A stretch of DNA of 64,000 bases from Lithobates sylvaticus (taxonomy: Eukaryota; Chordata; Amphibia; Anura; Ranidae): assembly GCA_028564925.1 (NCBI GenBank), contig CM053033.1:79244073-79308072 (forward strand), read 5' to 3'. Of this stretch, positions 53,781-64,000 are shown piece after piece. Each line of letters begins with the position of its first letter. Position 1 is the stretch's first letter. The notes under the pieces were generated by a model. That model had not been told where the DNA came from and ran no database searches. It worked only from the letters and a program-made list of their open reading frames with translations. Position numbers and translations under genes: made by a program.

Positions 53781-54720
53781 AATAGCCACCTCTTTTTTCA
53801 CCAAAAGAGCCCTAAACCTGACCATGTAATAACAATTTTGTATTAAAAATCATTCAAATCATACATTTCACAAATAACGCATGGAATGGGAAGGACTTCA
53901 TGTGTTACTGTTTGTGAACTGACCCTCTTCCCTGCCTTCTCCTGTACTGCTGTCATGTGGAGGTCACCATCCATCATTGTGTGCAAAAAAAGTAAAGATA
54001 TGTTATATAGCACTTTATATTTAAGGTCATCCACCCCAAACTCTAAATGTTGTTGTCTCATCAGGAGCAGGATATGTGTACATTATTGCCACAAATAACT
54101 TATTTTGCCAATAATAATGACATCTTGCCCTGTCTGCGCAGTGTAATGTATGTAAAATGTGTAGCACATTGTCCTACTCAGGCTCAGATCACATGGAACA
54201 TTCCTCATGGCCTATAATCCATACTCTTAACATTCCGGGCATTTTCTGGGCAGGTGCAAGCTGATGTATCAATAGCTCAATTATAGAAGCCTGTGCCCCT
54301 CCACAGATGACTGGCCTTTCATTCAGCACTAGGTGCTATCTCTGTACAAAATGGTCATTTTAGCAAATGTAAAACTTTTTTGTGTAAATGAATGTATTTT
54401 TATGGTACTTTTTATACCTCTTACTGCATACATGAAAGTGTTTGAATTTCTCCTCTTGTGTATGGCTGTACCACCTCATACCACAATAAGTCTGAAGGTG
54501 GAACAAACTTAAGAGTGTTCCCTTTTCTGCCCTTGTAATGCTGGGCTGATATAAAAAAAAAAGAACAAAAACAAGAAGCCAATTATTGCAGTTATGTATT
54601 CATTAAAAAAAATTACACATATTCTTAAATGCAACAGGTATAAGTAGATGACTTTGTTCTTATATCAGCTTCCAGTATTATCCTGCATGGCAGCATTGAG
54701 ATAGAGAGAGCGGAAGGGGC
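53781..54720. other. No gene recognised
   Basis: AT-rich, mostly unique-looking sequence. A minus-strand frame at 53843-54061 is unremarkable. Confidence 0.45.
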
Positions 54721-54928
54721 AGGAAGTGCAGTTGCTCCCAGAGCTTAGTAAATGAAGGGAAGTTCTGTAGACTTCCATCATCCAATCATATGCCTGCAAA
54801 AATGCTTTTTTTGTTTTCTTTTTCCTTGCATGTGATTGGGTAATTTGCAAAGTGAAGTTTCTTTTTATTTACTAATCTCTGCAGCAACTGCACTTCCAAA
54901 GTCTGTTTGCCTTTAGTAAATCCACCCC
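54721..54928. mobile_element. Partial GGGGTTNATTTACT MITE
   Basis: Shares GGAAGTGCAGTTGCTCC, ACTTCCATCATCCAATCATA and the right end CCTTTAGTAAATCCACCCC with 24186-24480 and 40419-40659. The left terminus is missing. Confidence 0.72.
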
Positions 54929-55769
54929 ACAGTTTTCATGTATGGCTTCCATACTTTCTTCCTTGTTCTGAACTGACCACACAAAGCATAAAAGCTCATC
55001 TGTTTCAGTGTGGTCAGTTTGCATCCTTTGTCTAGGAGTACAAGACACTGTGCAGACACACAACAGTTTATTCAGCCACCACAACCCCTGAGCATTCACA
55101 GCCTGTCTCTGGCACACATCCCCTCCCAATCATAGCCTGCCTTTTCAAAACACCCCCTGCTGAAGCACAGCCTGCATCTTGACTGAACACACTGTGTGTC
55201 TGTACAGTATCCTGTAACCCTGCCTCTCACTATCAGGAAGAAGGAAATGCATGGTCACAGGACAGAACTTTTTAACCTTAAAAAAAAGAATAAAAAAGAT
55301 CATTTCTGAAACGAAACAAAAGCAGTTATGGTGCCTGCGTAGTTATAACTGTATTAGTGCCCAGCATCTCCAGGATCCCAGCTGTTAATAGGACAGTGCG
55401 GCAGGAGGAAAAGAGAGGAGAATTCTAATTGGCTGTAGTTGCGGTCGGGACTGGATGTCCCCTACTGGCTCATGGAGTGGGGGCAGATTGGCTGGGCTGA
55501 GAGAGTGTGGAGAAGTTGGAGGAAAGTGAGTTTAGTGCAGGAGAGAGGAAGGGGGAAAAGAAAAGAGCAGCTGTGCTAAAAGTGCAGGAGAGAGAACTAT
55601 CAGGAGCCTGCAGGGGGGCTGTTTGCTCAGCAGAGAAAAGGAGAGCCAGGAGGGTTACAGAAGAGTCAGGAGCAGACTGAACCCTCAATCAGATATGGCC
55701 TCACCCTGTACTCCTGCAGGACCTTGAGATGAGTCGCCATTGAAGATGTGTGCAAGAGTACAATGGGGG
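54929..55769. other. No gene recognised
   Basis: Mixed sequence. 55500-55680 is purine-rich (GAGAGAGG-type). No exon or RNA gene is evident. Confidence 0.45.
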
Positions 55770-56560
55770 ACAGGTGTGAGGCGGTATAAGAACAGGTGTG
55801 CAGAGAGCAGTGCTGCAGTAGGAACAGATCTGCAGGGGGTAGTGCCGCAGTAGGAACCGGTGTGCAGGGGGTAGTGCCGCCGTAGGAACCGGTGTGCAGG
55901 GGGTAGTACCCCAGTAGGAACAGGTGTACAGAAGGTAGTCCCGCAGTAGGAACAGGTGTACAGAGGGCAGTCCTGCAGTAGCAACAGGTGTACAGAGGGC
56001 AGTCCCGCAGTAGGAACAGGTGTGCAGGGGGTAGTGCCGCAGTAGGAACAGGTGTACAGAAGGCAGTCCTGCAGGGGGTAGTGCCGCAGTAGGAACCGGT
56101 GTACAGGGGGTAGTGCTGCAGTAGGAACAGGTGTGCAGGGGGTAGTGCCGCAGTAGGAACCGGTGTGCAGGGGTAATGCCGCAGTAGGAACAGTAGGAAC
56201 AGGTGTGCAGGGGGTAGTGCCGCAGTAGGAACAGGTGTACAAAGGGCAGTGGCAGTGTACAGAGGGCAGTGCCACAGTAGGAACAGGTGTACAGAGGGCA
56301 GTGGGCAGTAGGAACTGGTGTGCAGGGGGTAGTGCTGCAGTAGGAACCGGTGTGCAGGGGGTAGTGCTGCAGTAGGAACAGGTGTGCAGGGGGTACTGCC
56401 GCAGTAGGAACCGGTGTGCAGGGGTAATGCCGCAGTAGGAACAGGTGTGCAGGGGTAGTGCCACAGTAGGAACAGGTGTGCAGGGGGTAGTGCTGCAGTA
56501 GGAACAGGTGAACAGAGGGCAGTGCTGCAGTAGGAACAGGTGTGCAGGGGGTAGTGCCAG
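55770..56560. repeat. Minisatellite, 32-bp unit, about 25 copies
   Basis: GGAACAGGTGTGCAGGGGG units start at 55821, 55853, 55885 and 55917, and so on, in a 32-bp step with a few shorter or longer units. The minus strand is free of stops in two frames, giving 296- and 345-residue frames full of CTPVPTAALP-like repeats. 32 is not a multiple of 3, so every frame cycles through the same three readings. Confidence 0.93.
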
Positions 56561-56720
56561 GGCTGGTGCTATCACTAGGCAAACTAGGCAGCCGCCTAGG
56601 GCACACTGCTGCCTCTTCCATTCCCTGTCGTCCCATCTTGGCAGGCTTTTGAATGGGCTGTAGCTGCGATGGGGCTTTTGCCTGCACGTCTTGAGGAATG
56701 GTGCTGGTGGTGAGGGCTGA
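56561..56720. repeat. GCCGCCTAGGGC dispersed repeat fragment
   Basis: CAAACTAGGCAGCCGCCTAG is a motif I recognise from frog dispersed repeats. A related fragment (GGTTTCGCCTAGGGTGTC) lies at 10930-10960. Boundaries are unclear. Confidence 0.45.
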
Positions 56721-57780
56721 AAAGATTTTATTAGCCATGCGCTCTCTTTTAATGGATTTAATACCTACTTACCTAGCCCTCACCTTATGTTATGTGACTG
56801 GTCTCTGGGAGAGCGCATGGTGTGGCTTTAAGAAACTTCAATCAAACAAACATTTTGTACTATGCATTCCTATTGCTGCTGCTAATAGTGAAATCTAGAA
56901 ATGTGTCTTACCTGTAGGAGCATTGAACAAACACAGCACAAACAGGCACAATCTGCCCCCTCTCCAGGTGTCCCCTAATCACTGCTCCGGCGGTTCCTGA
57001 ACCTCCCAGCTGCTCGTGACAAACCGGAAGTCACATCTGCACCATCTTGGTACACCTCAGATGGCTGGAAGTCCACTGGGCGCCATCTTTGGATAGGCGG
57101 CCTGCAGTACGGCTGCCAGTAGTCATAGGGCACCAACTTGGAAGTGGGTACCACCCTGGAACTCGTGTCCCCACTCACTGCTCTGGTGTCCTACCACCCA
57201 GAGGGAGTCCACCATTCCCTGCAGCATTAAGGGGGCCCAGCCATGGAGAGCAGTGCACAGAAGGAAGGGAGAGACCCATGTTGGGGGGCTGTCTTACCTG
57301 TCTCCAGAGACCAGTCGTCTTCTGCACCCCAGTACCTGGACCTGGAGGAGGCCTCCCTCATATAGGCGGTTTACACCCGAACGGAGAGAGCATCATCACA
57401 GGAGAGGCTGAACCTGTGTGGCTGGCCAGATGAATCCGGCAAGGTGAGGGCAAAATAATAATCTTATTTCCATAGTTGTAATCGTTGAGCATTTGAGGAA
57501 CAACAAGAGAATGCCGCATGGGGGGAGGCGACTCATTTATATAAAGTATAACCAATCCTGATTTGGCGAGGGGCGGAGCCTATACCCATATGTGTATGCT
57601 GTTAAATCTTGTGTCAGGAAAAAGTGTCTTTCACAAGATATAATGCCATGCAATGATATGAGGCCAATATATACAAAGATAGAGCATAGCCAATTTCGGG
57701 ATGTAGAGTCATGCAGCACACATTCAAGGGTGTAGTAAGGGTCTGTAGTGTCATTGGGAACCACCAAGCAGTGTAAATAT
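56721..57780. other. No gene recognised; GC-rich 56960-57430
   Basis: 56960-57430 is more GC-rich, with an open plus-strand frame (57047-57433, 128 residues) that resembles nothing I know. It might be an old repeat or a true single-copy GC-rich segment. Confidence 0.4.
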
Positions 57781-58520
57781 TGATGTCAAGTTTTGGTCGT
57801 AGTCTTTTGACTAAAATGCTATTTGTGGTATTGTAGTCATCTGAATTGTTTTCATTTTAGTCAACTAAACTCTATAGTACATTTCAGTTGGCTAAAATCT
57901 CCAGTACATTTTAGTTAACTAACATCTCCTACATTTTAGTCGACTAAAATCTTCATTACATTTTAGTTGACTAAAATTTCCAAAATTTCTTTTTTTAACA
58001 GAAGAAAAATCTCCTACATTTTAGTAGACTAAAATCTCCATTACATTTTAGTCAACTAAAATCGAATGGATTTAGTTAACATGTAATGTATTATTTAAGC
58101 ATTTTTCTAGAATTTCCAAACTCAATATATACTCCTGAAGGGAGGTGTGCACAGGGCAGAGAACTGGTCTAGAGAGGCTGTTATTTTACACAGTGCTAAG
58201 CACTGCTACCTTTCTGGAAGGGGAAACACTCATCACGTGGTTTGCAGGACATTGTTCCAGAACTCCCAGGCAGCCAGACAGACAGAGGGGCTGAGGCTTT
58301 ATCAGACAGGTGGAGCTCCGAGGAAAGCAAAAGTTCAGGTGGGTAAACGTCCCTCCCTCACATTTTCGTTCCGTTTTCGTTCATTGATAAAAATTGGAAT
58401 TGATTTTTGCCATAATTTCCAGTGATTGACTAAATTTTAATTTTATTTTCGTTTTCTTTTCGTCACTGAAAACATGCAGCTGATGAAAATTATGATGAAA
58501 ATATTTGGAAATGAACACTG
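57781..58520. mobile_element. Palindromic TTTTAGTCGACTAAAA repeat element
   Basis: CATTTTAGTCGACTAAAATC-type units start at 57853, 57880, 57907, 57932 and 57959, and after a gap at about 58016 and 58043. The step is about 27 bp, and each unit is itself palindromic. The flanks (GGTCGTAGTCTTTTGACTAA at the left, TTCGTCACTGAAAACATGCA at the right) belong to a dispersed repeat type known from fish and frogs. Superfamily uncertain. Confidence 0.7.
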
Positions 58521-58961
58521 CCACCATACAGTACACAGATAAAAGGTCTGTGGTGTCCAATGTCCATGAAAAACATGTTGGTGTCAGGAATGATGGTGAT
58601 AAAAATAAAGACATCTCTGGGGTGAAGAGAAGAGGGTATCTTCTGTAGGAATGTCACCTCAAGCTAAAGTCACTGCCTCGCCAGCTATGCACAGGATGCA
58701 CCGAGAGGTATCTCCTGCTCGCAGCTATCACTGAAGATTAATAGGCCCCATCTCAAGTTTCTTCTTTGCTTGGATATGGATCTTGTCGCTATTCCAAGCT
58801 GCATATATATTTATGTAGGTGCGTACAGTGAAAACACGTGGTCGTGTGCCACTCCTCATAAAACTCTCAAAAAAGGCTCTGCAATCCACATGGACACTTA
58901 CTAGCTGCCGCAGATTCTTTGACTTGCGGGGACTTGTGGATCCTTCAAAGCTGCAGCTATC
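58521..58961. other. No gene recognised
   Basis: Ordinary sequence up to the hAT TSD. Confidence 0.45.
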
Positions 58962-58969
58962 TTATAGAG

Positions 58970-59269
58970 CAGTGGTCTCCAAACTGTGGCCCTGGGGCCG
59001 GATGCGGCCCTTTGCTTTCCTTTATTCCGGCCCTTGATGCCTTATTCCTGCCACTGATACAAACCCTGTGGCACTATTCCTTCCACTGTAACCAATGATG
59101 GGGCAAAAAACTTTTAACTGACAACAAAAATGGGGCACTATTCCTCCCACTGACACCAGCTATTTCCCCCAATATCAGGCATTGTTTACTCCCACCGGGC
59201 ACAGTCCAGCCCCCCTAAAATTTAAGGACAGTAAACTGGCCCTTTCTTTAGAAAGTTTGGAGACCTATG
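58970..59269. mobile_element. hAT element, perfect 8-bp TSD
   Basis: The ends CAGTGGTCTCCAAACT and AGTTTGGAGACCTATG are inverted. The TSD TTATAGAG is identical at 58962-58969 and 59270-59277. The 300-bp body is non-autonomous and carries CACTATTCCTNCCACTG repeats. Confidence 0.93.
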
Positions 59270-59277
59270 TTATAGAG

Positions 59278-59425
59278 CAGGGGTCTCAAACTGGCGGCCC
59301 TCCAGCTGTTGCGAAACTACAAGTCCCATCATGCCTCTGCCTGTGGAAGTCATGCTTGTAACTGTCAGCCTTGCAATGCCTCATGGGACTTGTAGTTTTG
59401 CAACAGCTGGAGGAACACCACTTAC
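59278..59425. mobile_element. hAT element, right end lost
   Basis: Begins CAGGGGTCTCAAACTGGCGG directly after the TTATAGAG of the previous element. The interior has AACTACAAGTCCCATCATGC facing CATGGGACTTGTAGTTTTGC, the inverted core of this well-known repeat type. The right end (expected to mirror the left) is missing after about 59415. Confidence 0.8.
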
Positions 59426-60456
59426 AAAAAGCACTATTGATCGGGTGTTTATCCACCACTGATTTGCAGACTGCCGGTGGTCTGCAAGTGGGAATCAATC
59501 TGATTCGATCTTTGGCTGTTATAAAATGACATGTATAAGTCACTTAGAAGCAGAAATTTTATTTTGCTTCATAAACTGTATAATATTACATGACGCCATC
59601 AATATAATTTGCATGAAATAAAAAGAATTGATCTGTGCCCTTTACTACACTTACTATTACATACATTAGCTGTTTGTGATACTTTTGCCTTTATTTTTTT
59701 TATGCTTAATCCCCTTTTATGAACCGATCTGTAGGCGTTTTTTTTTTTTGTTAATTTTATTTTGCCGTTGCACCCAACCCTCTATCTTTGAATGCCAGTC
59801 TGTTCTTTTACCCCTCACATCTTTTGACCAAATAATCTAATAGTTCACATTTTCCATTGGTTAAGATTAATACTCGTTCTCAGGCGATAACTTGACCATG
59901 ATAACATAAGTTTAACTTTCTAAAACCACAGCCATAGCATTATCAGTCAGATATGTTCAACGCTGATGTATTGATAAAAGTGAATTAGGGTTTCCCAGTT
60001 GGTCTGAAGCTTAGGACTTAGGACTACTTTTTTTTTTTTTTTTATAAAAAGTTTTAAAGTAAGTCATTTTACACGGTATTCATTATTAATGGTAAAATTT
60101 GAATATTTCTACATTATTTCATAATATTCTACAAGGCTGTGGAATTATGTGATTTGTTTGTATGATTTACAAAGTTAATATTTCAGTAATGGATGGTCAC
60201 TAACTTTCATCCTAAAATGATTTGGCACTGGGAGCTGGAAAGAGAAATAGTTAACGGGATTACAGTGAAATGCTCATCAATGGGGTGTTTCCAGATATTA
60301 GCTCAGTACAACTAGATGAGGGGAATTTACATAGGATAATGCAGAGCTGCTGGTTCCACATAGTAGTATCATCTTCTTGACTCTACAGCAGGAATTCCAG
60401 GATTGGCTGAACAGAATTCTACATTTTATTGGCAGTTAAAACAACTTGTTCATAAG
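59426..60456. other. No gene recognised; AT-rich
   Basis: About 1 kb of AT-rich, apparently single-copy sequence. It is one of the better places to look for conserved non-coding sequence, but nothing here proves one. Confidence 0.45.
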
Positions 60457-61294
60457 TACCATATATACTTGAGTATAAGCCGAGTTTTTCAGCAAATTTT
60501 TTTGTGCTGAAAATGCCCCTCTGCTTATACTCGGGTCAAGCATTTTTCTGCAGCAGAGAATGACATTTTCCGAACCGACTTTGGTGCCCGGTATCTCGGG
60601 GCCACTTAGCGCTAGGAAATTTGGTGTGCAAACCCAGTGTAACCAACACTACAACATATCCAAATTTGGGGTTCCTAGCCTAGAACCCCAAATTTGGTAT
60701 ACAACCCCAGTGATACTAGCTCCACAACATATCCAAAGCTGGGGTTCCTAGCACCAAGTGGCCCAGAGATACGGGGCCCCAAAGTCGGTTCGGAAAATGT
60801 CATTCTCTTCTGCAGAAAAGTGCTTGACATTTTCCGAACCGACTATGGGGCCCCCGTATCTCGGGGCCACTTGGTGCTAGGGACCCCATCTAGCATTGGA
60901 TATGTTGTAGTGCTAGTTCCACTGGGTTTGCAAACCAAATTTGGGGTTCCTAGCACCAGTCGGTCAACTGTGTCCATCTGCAGCAATGTCATTTCGGGAC
61001 CCTTTGGGTTCAGAGACTCCAAATTTTGGCTGCAGCTAGGGGGCCTCTAGGAACCCTTAACTACAGAGTTTGAAGTTCGGGGGACCTATGGCTGCAAATG
61101 GGCACAGTGAGGCATGCAAATGGGCACAGTGAGGCTGCAAATGGGCATTGTTGACCCTCTTTTCCACTTACAGTAGCTGCGCATTTCTCACCCTACGCTT
61201 ATACTTGAGTCAATAAGTTTTCCCCAGTTTTTTGTGGTAAAATTAGGTGCCTCGGCTTATATTTGGGTCAGCTTATACTCGAGTAGATACGGTA
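60457..61294. mobile_element. Inverted-repeat element, CTTGAGTATAAGCCGAG ends
   Basis: The left end TACCATATATACTTGAGTAT and the right end TTATACTCGAGTAGATACGGTA are inverted. Inside, a unit of about 80-100 bp with TGACATTTTCCGAACCGACT occurs three times: forward near 60560, reverse near 60785, and forward near 60828. Superfamily uncertain. The short frames are by-products. Confidence 0.8.
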
Positions 61295-62189
61295 GTCTTG
61301 CTGTTTGGCTGGAGTTCCACTTTAAAAAAGATTTGATGTATGTTGTTTTTGATTCAGCTCTGTCCTCGAAGAAAAATAAGGCCTAAAGAATAGAACCTGA
61401 AGTGAAGGATATGGAGAATGACAGGTCATCCTCCTGTAAACTTGACTGTGTTTCGGGAAGGAGTGGGCACTTGATCCAGGGGGCAGCTGTGTTTTCAGAA
61501 TGTTCACAAGAAAAGCCCTACAAATATTTCAGCTGTATGGTTATTGCAATGCCAAGGGCATCATTGCTTTCATCTAGACCTCGTCTTAAACTCCCGAAGG
61601 AGCGCCATGCAGCTGATGAGATTAATTTACACTTGATTTGTTTGTGTATACTTTTGTTGGATCACTGATCATATGAAGAAACACTAACAAACTTATGAGT
61701 AGAGGTCAAGAAGATGCACACAGGCATATCACTTTACTAGCTAATAATGCAGACCTCTTTAAGAAGACCCCACTTAGAACTCAATGTACGTAAGACTGCC
61801 ACTTATCACTTAAAGCCCACTCTCTCACTTTAAGAAAACTCCCGTCTTACTATGGACAAAACTGTGGAGTTTTCATTTCCACAAAATTTTATGGAATTTG
61901 TCGATTTTTGTGATATTTTGCTATTCTGGTAAAATGCATTGGAGTCAAAGGGAAATATGTGTTTTGGTTGTTTATAAGGATACAATGGGCTCTAAATGGG
62001 TCATGAGGGTTATAAAAGCTCTTTTTAAATGTTCCAGACCTTTACTAAATCCCAACAATTGACACTCATAAGCCTTGTTTTAAAATATAGGGGAAAAAAG
62101 GAAAATAAAAATGTAAAGTGACTCTGGAGGAATGAGCACAGGGGACATCTTTGGAAAGCAGCATTGTCTGTCTGGGGGGGAGGGTAGTG
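61295..62189. other. No gene recognised
   Basis: Starts with GGAGTTCCACTTTAA (61312-61326), a lone TTAA-MITE end. The rest shows no coding or RNA signal. 62110-62160 holds part of the dispersed repeat also present near 46000. Confidence 0.45.
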
Positions 62190-62192
62190 TTA

Positions 62193-62621
62193 TGCCCCAT
62201 ACACACGGTCGGAAATTCCGACCACAAAATCCGTCCGATTTTTTCCGACGGATTTTGTCCGACACTGGTGTTGCATACACACGGCCGGACAAAGTTGTCG
62301 GAAAATCCGATCATTCTGAACGTGGTGACGTTTGTTGCGTACGACGGAACTACGTAGAGGCTAGTAGCCAATAGCTTTGGTCTTGTAATTTGATCTGAGC
62401 ATGCGTGGCGTGGCACTTTGTCAGTCGGAATTCGCTACACACGATCGGAAAAAGTCCGATCGGACTTTGTTGTCGGAAAATTTGAGAGCAGGAGATAAAA
62501 CTTTGTCCGTCGGAAAATCCGACGGAAAAAGTCCAATGGAGCCTACGCACGGTTGGAATTTCCGACAACATTGTCCGATAGGACATTTTCCGGCGGAAAA
62601 TCCGACCGTGTGTACGGGGCA
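62193..62621. mobile_element. TGCCCC ... ACACACGGTCGG MITE, second copy
   Basis: The ends TGCCCCATACACACGGTCGG and CCGACCGTGTGTACGGGGCA are nearly perfect inverted repeats, flanked by TTA (62190-62192, 62622-62624). It is the same family as 45502-45872, in opposite orientation, with longer intact arms. PIF/Harbinger-like and non-coding. Confidence 0.92.
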
Positions 62622-62639
62622 TTAGAGGTTCTAGCAGAT

Positions 62640-62970
62640 TTAAATACACTAACAAATTGAAGCCAAACTCCAGCTAATACTTTATAATCAGTTACAGCAA
62701 ACAATTGTTCCTTTTGGGATAAAGGTTTTATATAAATAAAATGATTAGCTTTTATTTAAGTACCCCTGCTAGTGTTAAATGGTTTGTCTCATCTCATGAT
62801 ACATTCTGCTTGAGAATTTGTTCAGTTGAGAAACAACAAACAGTGGCTGGATCACCAGGTGAAAATAGAAGAAAGAAAATGTAAAAAAGAAAACTAACAG
62901 CCATCACATCTAAGAAATGGTAAGCTGCAATATAATAAATATATGCTTTTCGGTTTATTACTGCTTTCAT
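62640..62970. repeat. Unclassified dispersed repeat, copy B
   Basis: 62650-62745 is the reverse complement of 45270-45360, and 62847-62940 matches 46043-46160 in direct orientation. The same repeat family thus surrounds both ACACACGGTCGG MITEs. Confidence 0.5.
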
Positions 62971-62981
62971 CCACTTTTAAT

Positions 62982-63487
62982 TAGGGTTGCACCGATACTA
63001 GTATCAGTATCGGTGTCGAAACCGAGTACTCACACTCGTGCAAGTGCACCGATACCTGAAACCGATACTTTCAGGCTCGGTTCTTTGAGCTGTCAGTGGG
63101 GATGAACAAATGTCCCTCTGTTTAACCCCTTATTAACCCTTAATTTACTCTAATCAGCCTTAATTATCTCCCTATTCTCCTCCATTTAATTATTATTTTC
63201 CTGCTTTTTTTTTGTTCACGTCTTATTTTATAAACGATAAAAAATTAAAACTTTTTTTTGTTTTCTTTGTTAGTGAATATTTTCACACATATATAGTAAC
63301 ATATATTTACACATTTCACATTAAAAAAGCGCAAAAGTAAAAAAAAAAAAAACAATTTATTTAATTTGTAAATTACTTTTCAATGCTTTGTACCATTGCT
63401 GACAACTGAATTGTAAACAAAACAGTTGCAGTAGGTATCAGTAATTGGTAACGGCGAGTACTAAAAAAAAGGATCGGTACATCCCTA
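62982..63487. mobile_element. hAT element, perfect 8-bp TSD
   Basis: The ends TAGGGTTGCACCGATACT and GGATCGGTACATCCCTA are inverted. The TSD CTTTTAAT is identical at 62974-62981 and 63488-63495. The internal palindrome AGTATCAGTATCGG / CCGATAC is dense. It is non-autonomous. A related single end lies at 9153. Confidence 0.93.
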
Positions 63488-63495
63488 CTTTTAAT

Positions 63496-63957
63496 ATTCA
63501 AAGCAAACTCATCCATTCATCCATATTTTCACACTTTATTTTGCTGAGAAATCACTTTGAAAAACACCCCTAGCATTTCTGTCCGTGGCCATCTTGAGTA
63601 AGGACAGATGATTTGTGTAGCATTTACTTTCTGGAATCCATCTTTCCTGTACTTAGCTGAGAAAACCCATCCTCCCCTCCTGAAGACTCCTGGAATGCAT
63701 GACATCATTTACCTAGGCCTGGAAACCATGACGTAACTAAAGAATTGTAAAAAAAAAAAAGTTTAAAACAAGTAAACATGATATACTGTCCTATCTATTT
63801 ACTAAATCTAACAGCATAAGGATTAAAGTAGTCAATGTTGATAGAGTGAAGTTCCACTTTAAATGACATGCCCTCATCACTCTTTTTATCTTTCACTACA
63901 TTAAAATAATGCGATTGGGGGACATGATCACAGCCAACATCCACAAATACATTCACG
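63496..63957. other. No gene recognised
   Basis: Ordinary sequence. GAAGTTCCACTTTAA (63850-63864) is another lone TTAA-MITE end. Confidence 0.45.
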
Positions 63958-64000
63958 ACTACATAGTTACATAGTTACATAGTAGGTGAGGTTGAAAAAA
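63958..64000. mobile_element. ACATAGTTACATAGTAGGTG repeat, cut by window edge
   Basis: The motif ACATAGTTACATAGTAGGTG followed by AGGTTGAAAAAA is the start of a dispersed repeat I know from frog genomes. Its body lies outside the window. Confidence 0.55.

Noticed and set aside
55685-56738. 296- and 345-residue minus-strand open frames
   Set aside because: They are created by a 32-bp tandem repeat without stops. The peptides are repeats of CTPVPTAALP type, shift phase with the unit, and show no domain or start context.
57047-57433. 128-residue plus-strand frame in a GC-rich segment
   Set aside because: No recognisable domain, no splice or promoter context, and the segment may be an old repeat. 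Not strong enough to call a gene.

Overview
This window reads as vertebrate intergenic or deep-intronic DNA, most likely from a true frog (Ranidae or a close relative). That attribution is by recognition, not by a search: the repeats I know from ranid genomes are here in several copies each. They include TTAA-flanked MITEs with AAAGGGGTTGTAAACC-like ends, TWA-flanked MITEs ending in TTTCACACTG or ACACACGGTCGG, L2 3' tails reading GGCGCTATATAAATCCTG, and Tc1-like elements ending in AAAGTATTGGGACA. I found no host protein-coding exon, rRNA or tRNA gene, CRISPR array or operon. Nearly every long open reading frame falls in a tandem repeat or a transposon.

Layout. 1-1.4 kb: a tRNA-derived SINE, a partial MITE and a minus-strand L2 tail. 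4.0-5.1 kb: a three-layer transposon nest. 5.3-10.9 kb: hAT-type and TTAA-type repeats, an L2 tail and 41-bp and 24-bp minisatellites. 12.3-14.9 kb: MITEs and compound minisatellites, one split by a MITE. 15.8-17.1 kb: a Tc1-like transposon with a decayed DD34E transposase. 18.4-20.4 kb: a 5'-truncated L2 LINE with reverse transcriptase remnants. 21-24.6 kb: a fold-back Tc1 derivative, a solo LTR, palindromes and a TTAA MITE. 24.7-25.6 kb: a 33-bp minisatellite. 26.5-28.9 kb: a Ty3/Gypsy pol fossil on the minus strand. 29.1-30.4 kb: a satellite block of about 157 bp per unit. 31.5-41 kb: densely nested DNA transposons. 42.2-43.1 kb: an inverted-repeat element that carries a 49-bp minisatellite. 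43.4-44.5 kb and 49.3-51.1 kb: two L1 3' ends. 46.4-48.5 kb: abutting TTAA elements and a TWA MITE. 52-53.8 kb: another nest. 55.7-56.6 kb: a 32-bp minisatellite. 57.8-63.5 kb: more hAT-type and palindromic elements.

The elements do not form a pathway. What links them is insertion history, and target-site duplications (TSDs) let much of it be read directly. The most unusual pattern is abutting insertion: at several places a new transposon landed exactly on the TSD of an older one. The result is strings such as ATCGTCAC-element-ATCGTCAC-element-ATCATCAC, TTATAGAG-element-TTATAGAG-element, and TTAA-element-TTAA-element-TTAA. All autonomous coding sequence that I see is broken, so movement of the MITEs would need transposases from elsewhere in the genome.
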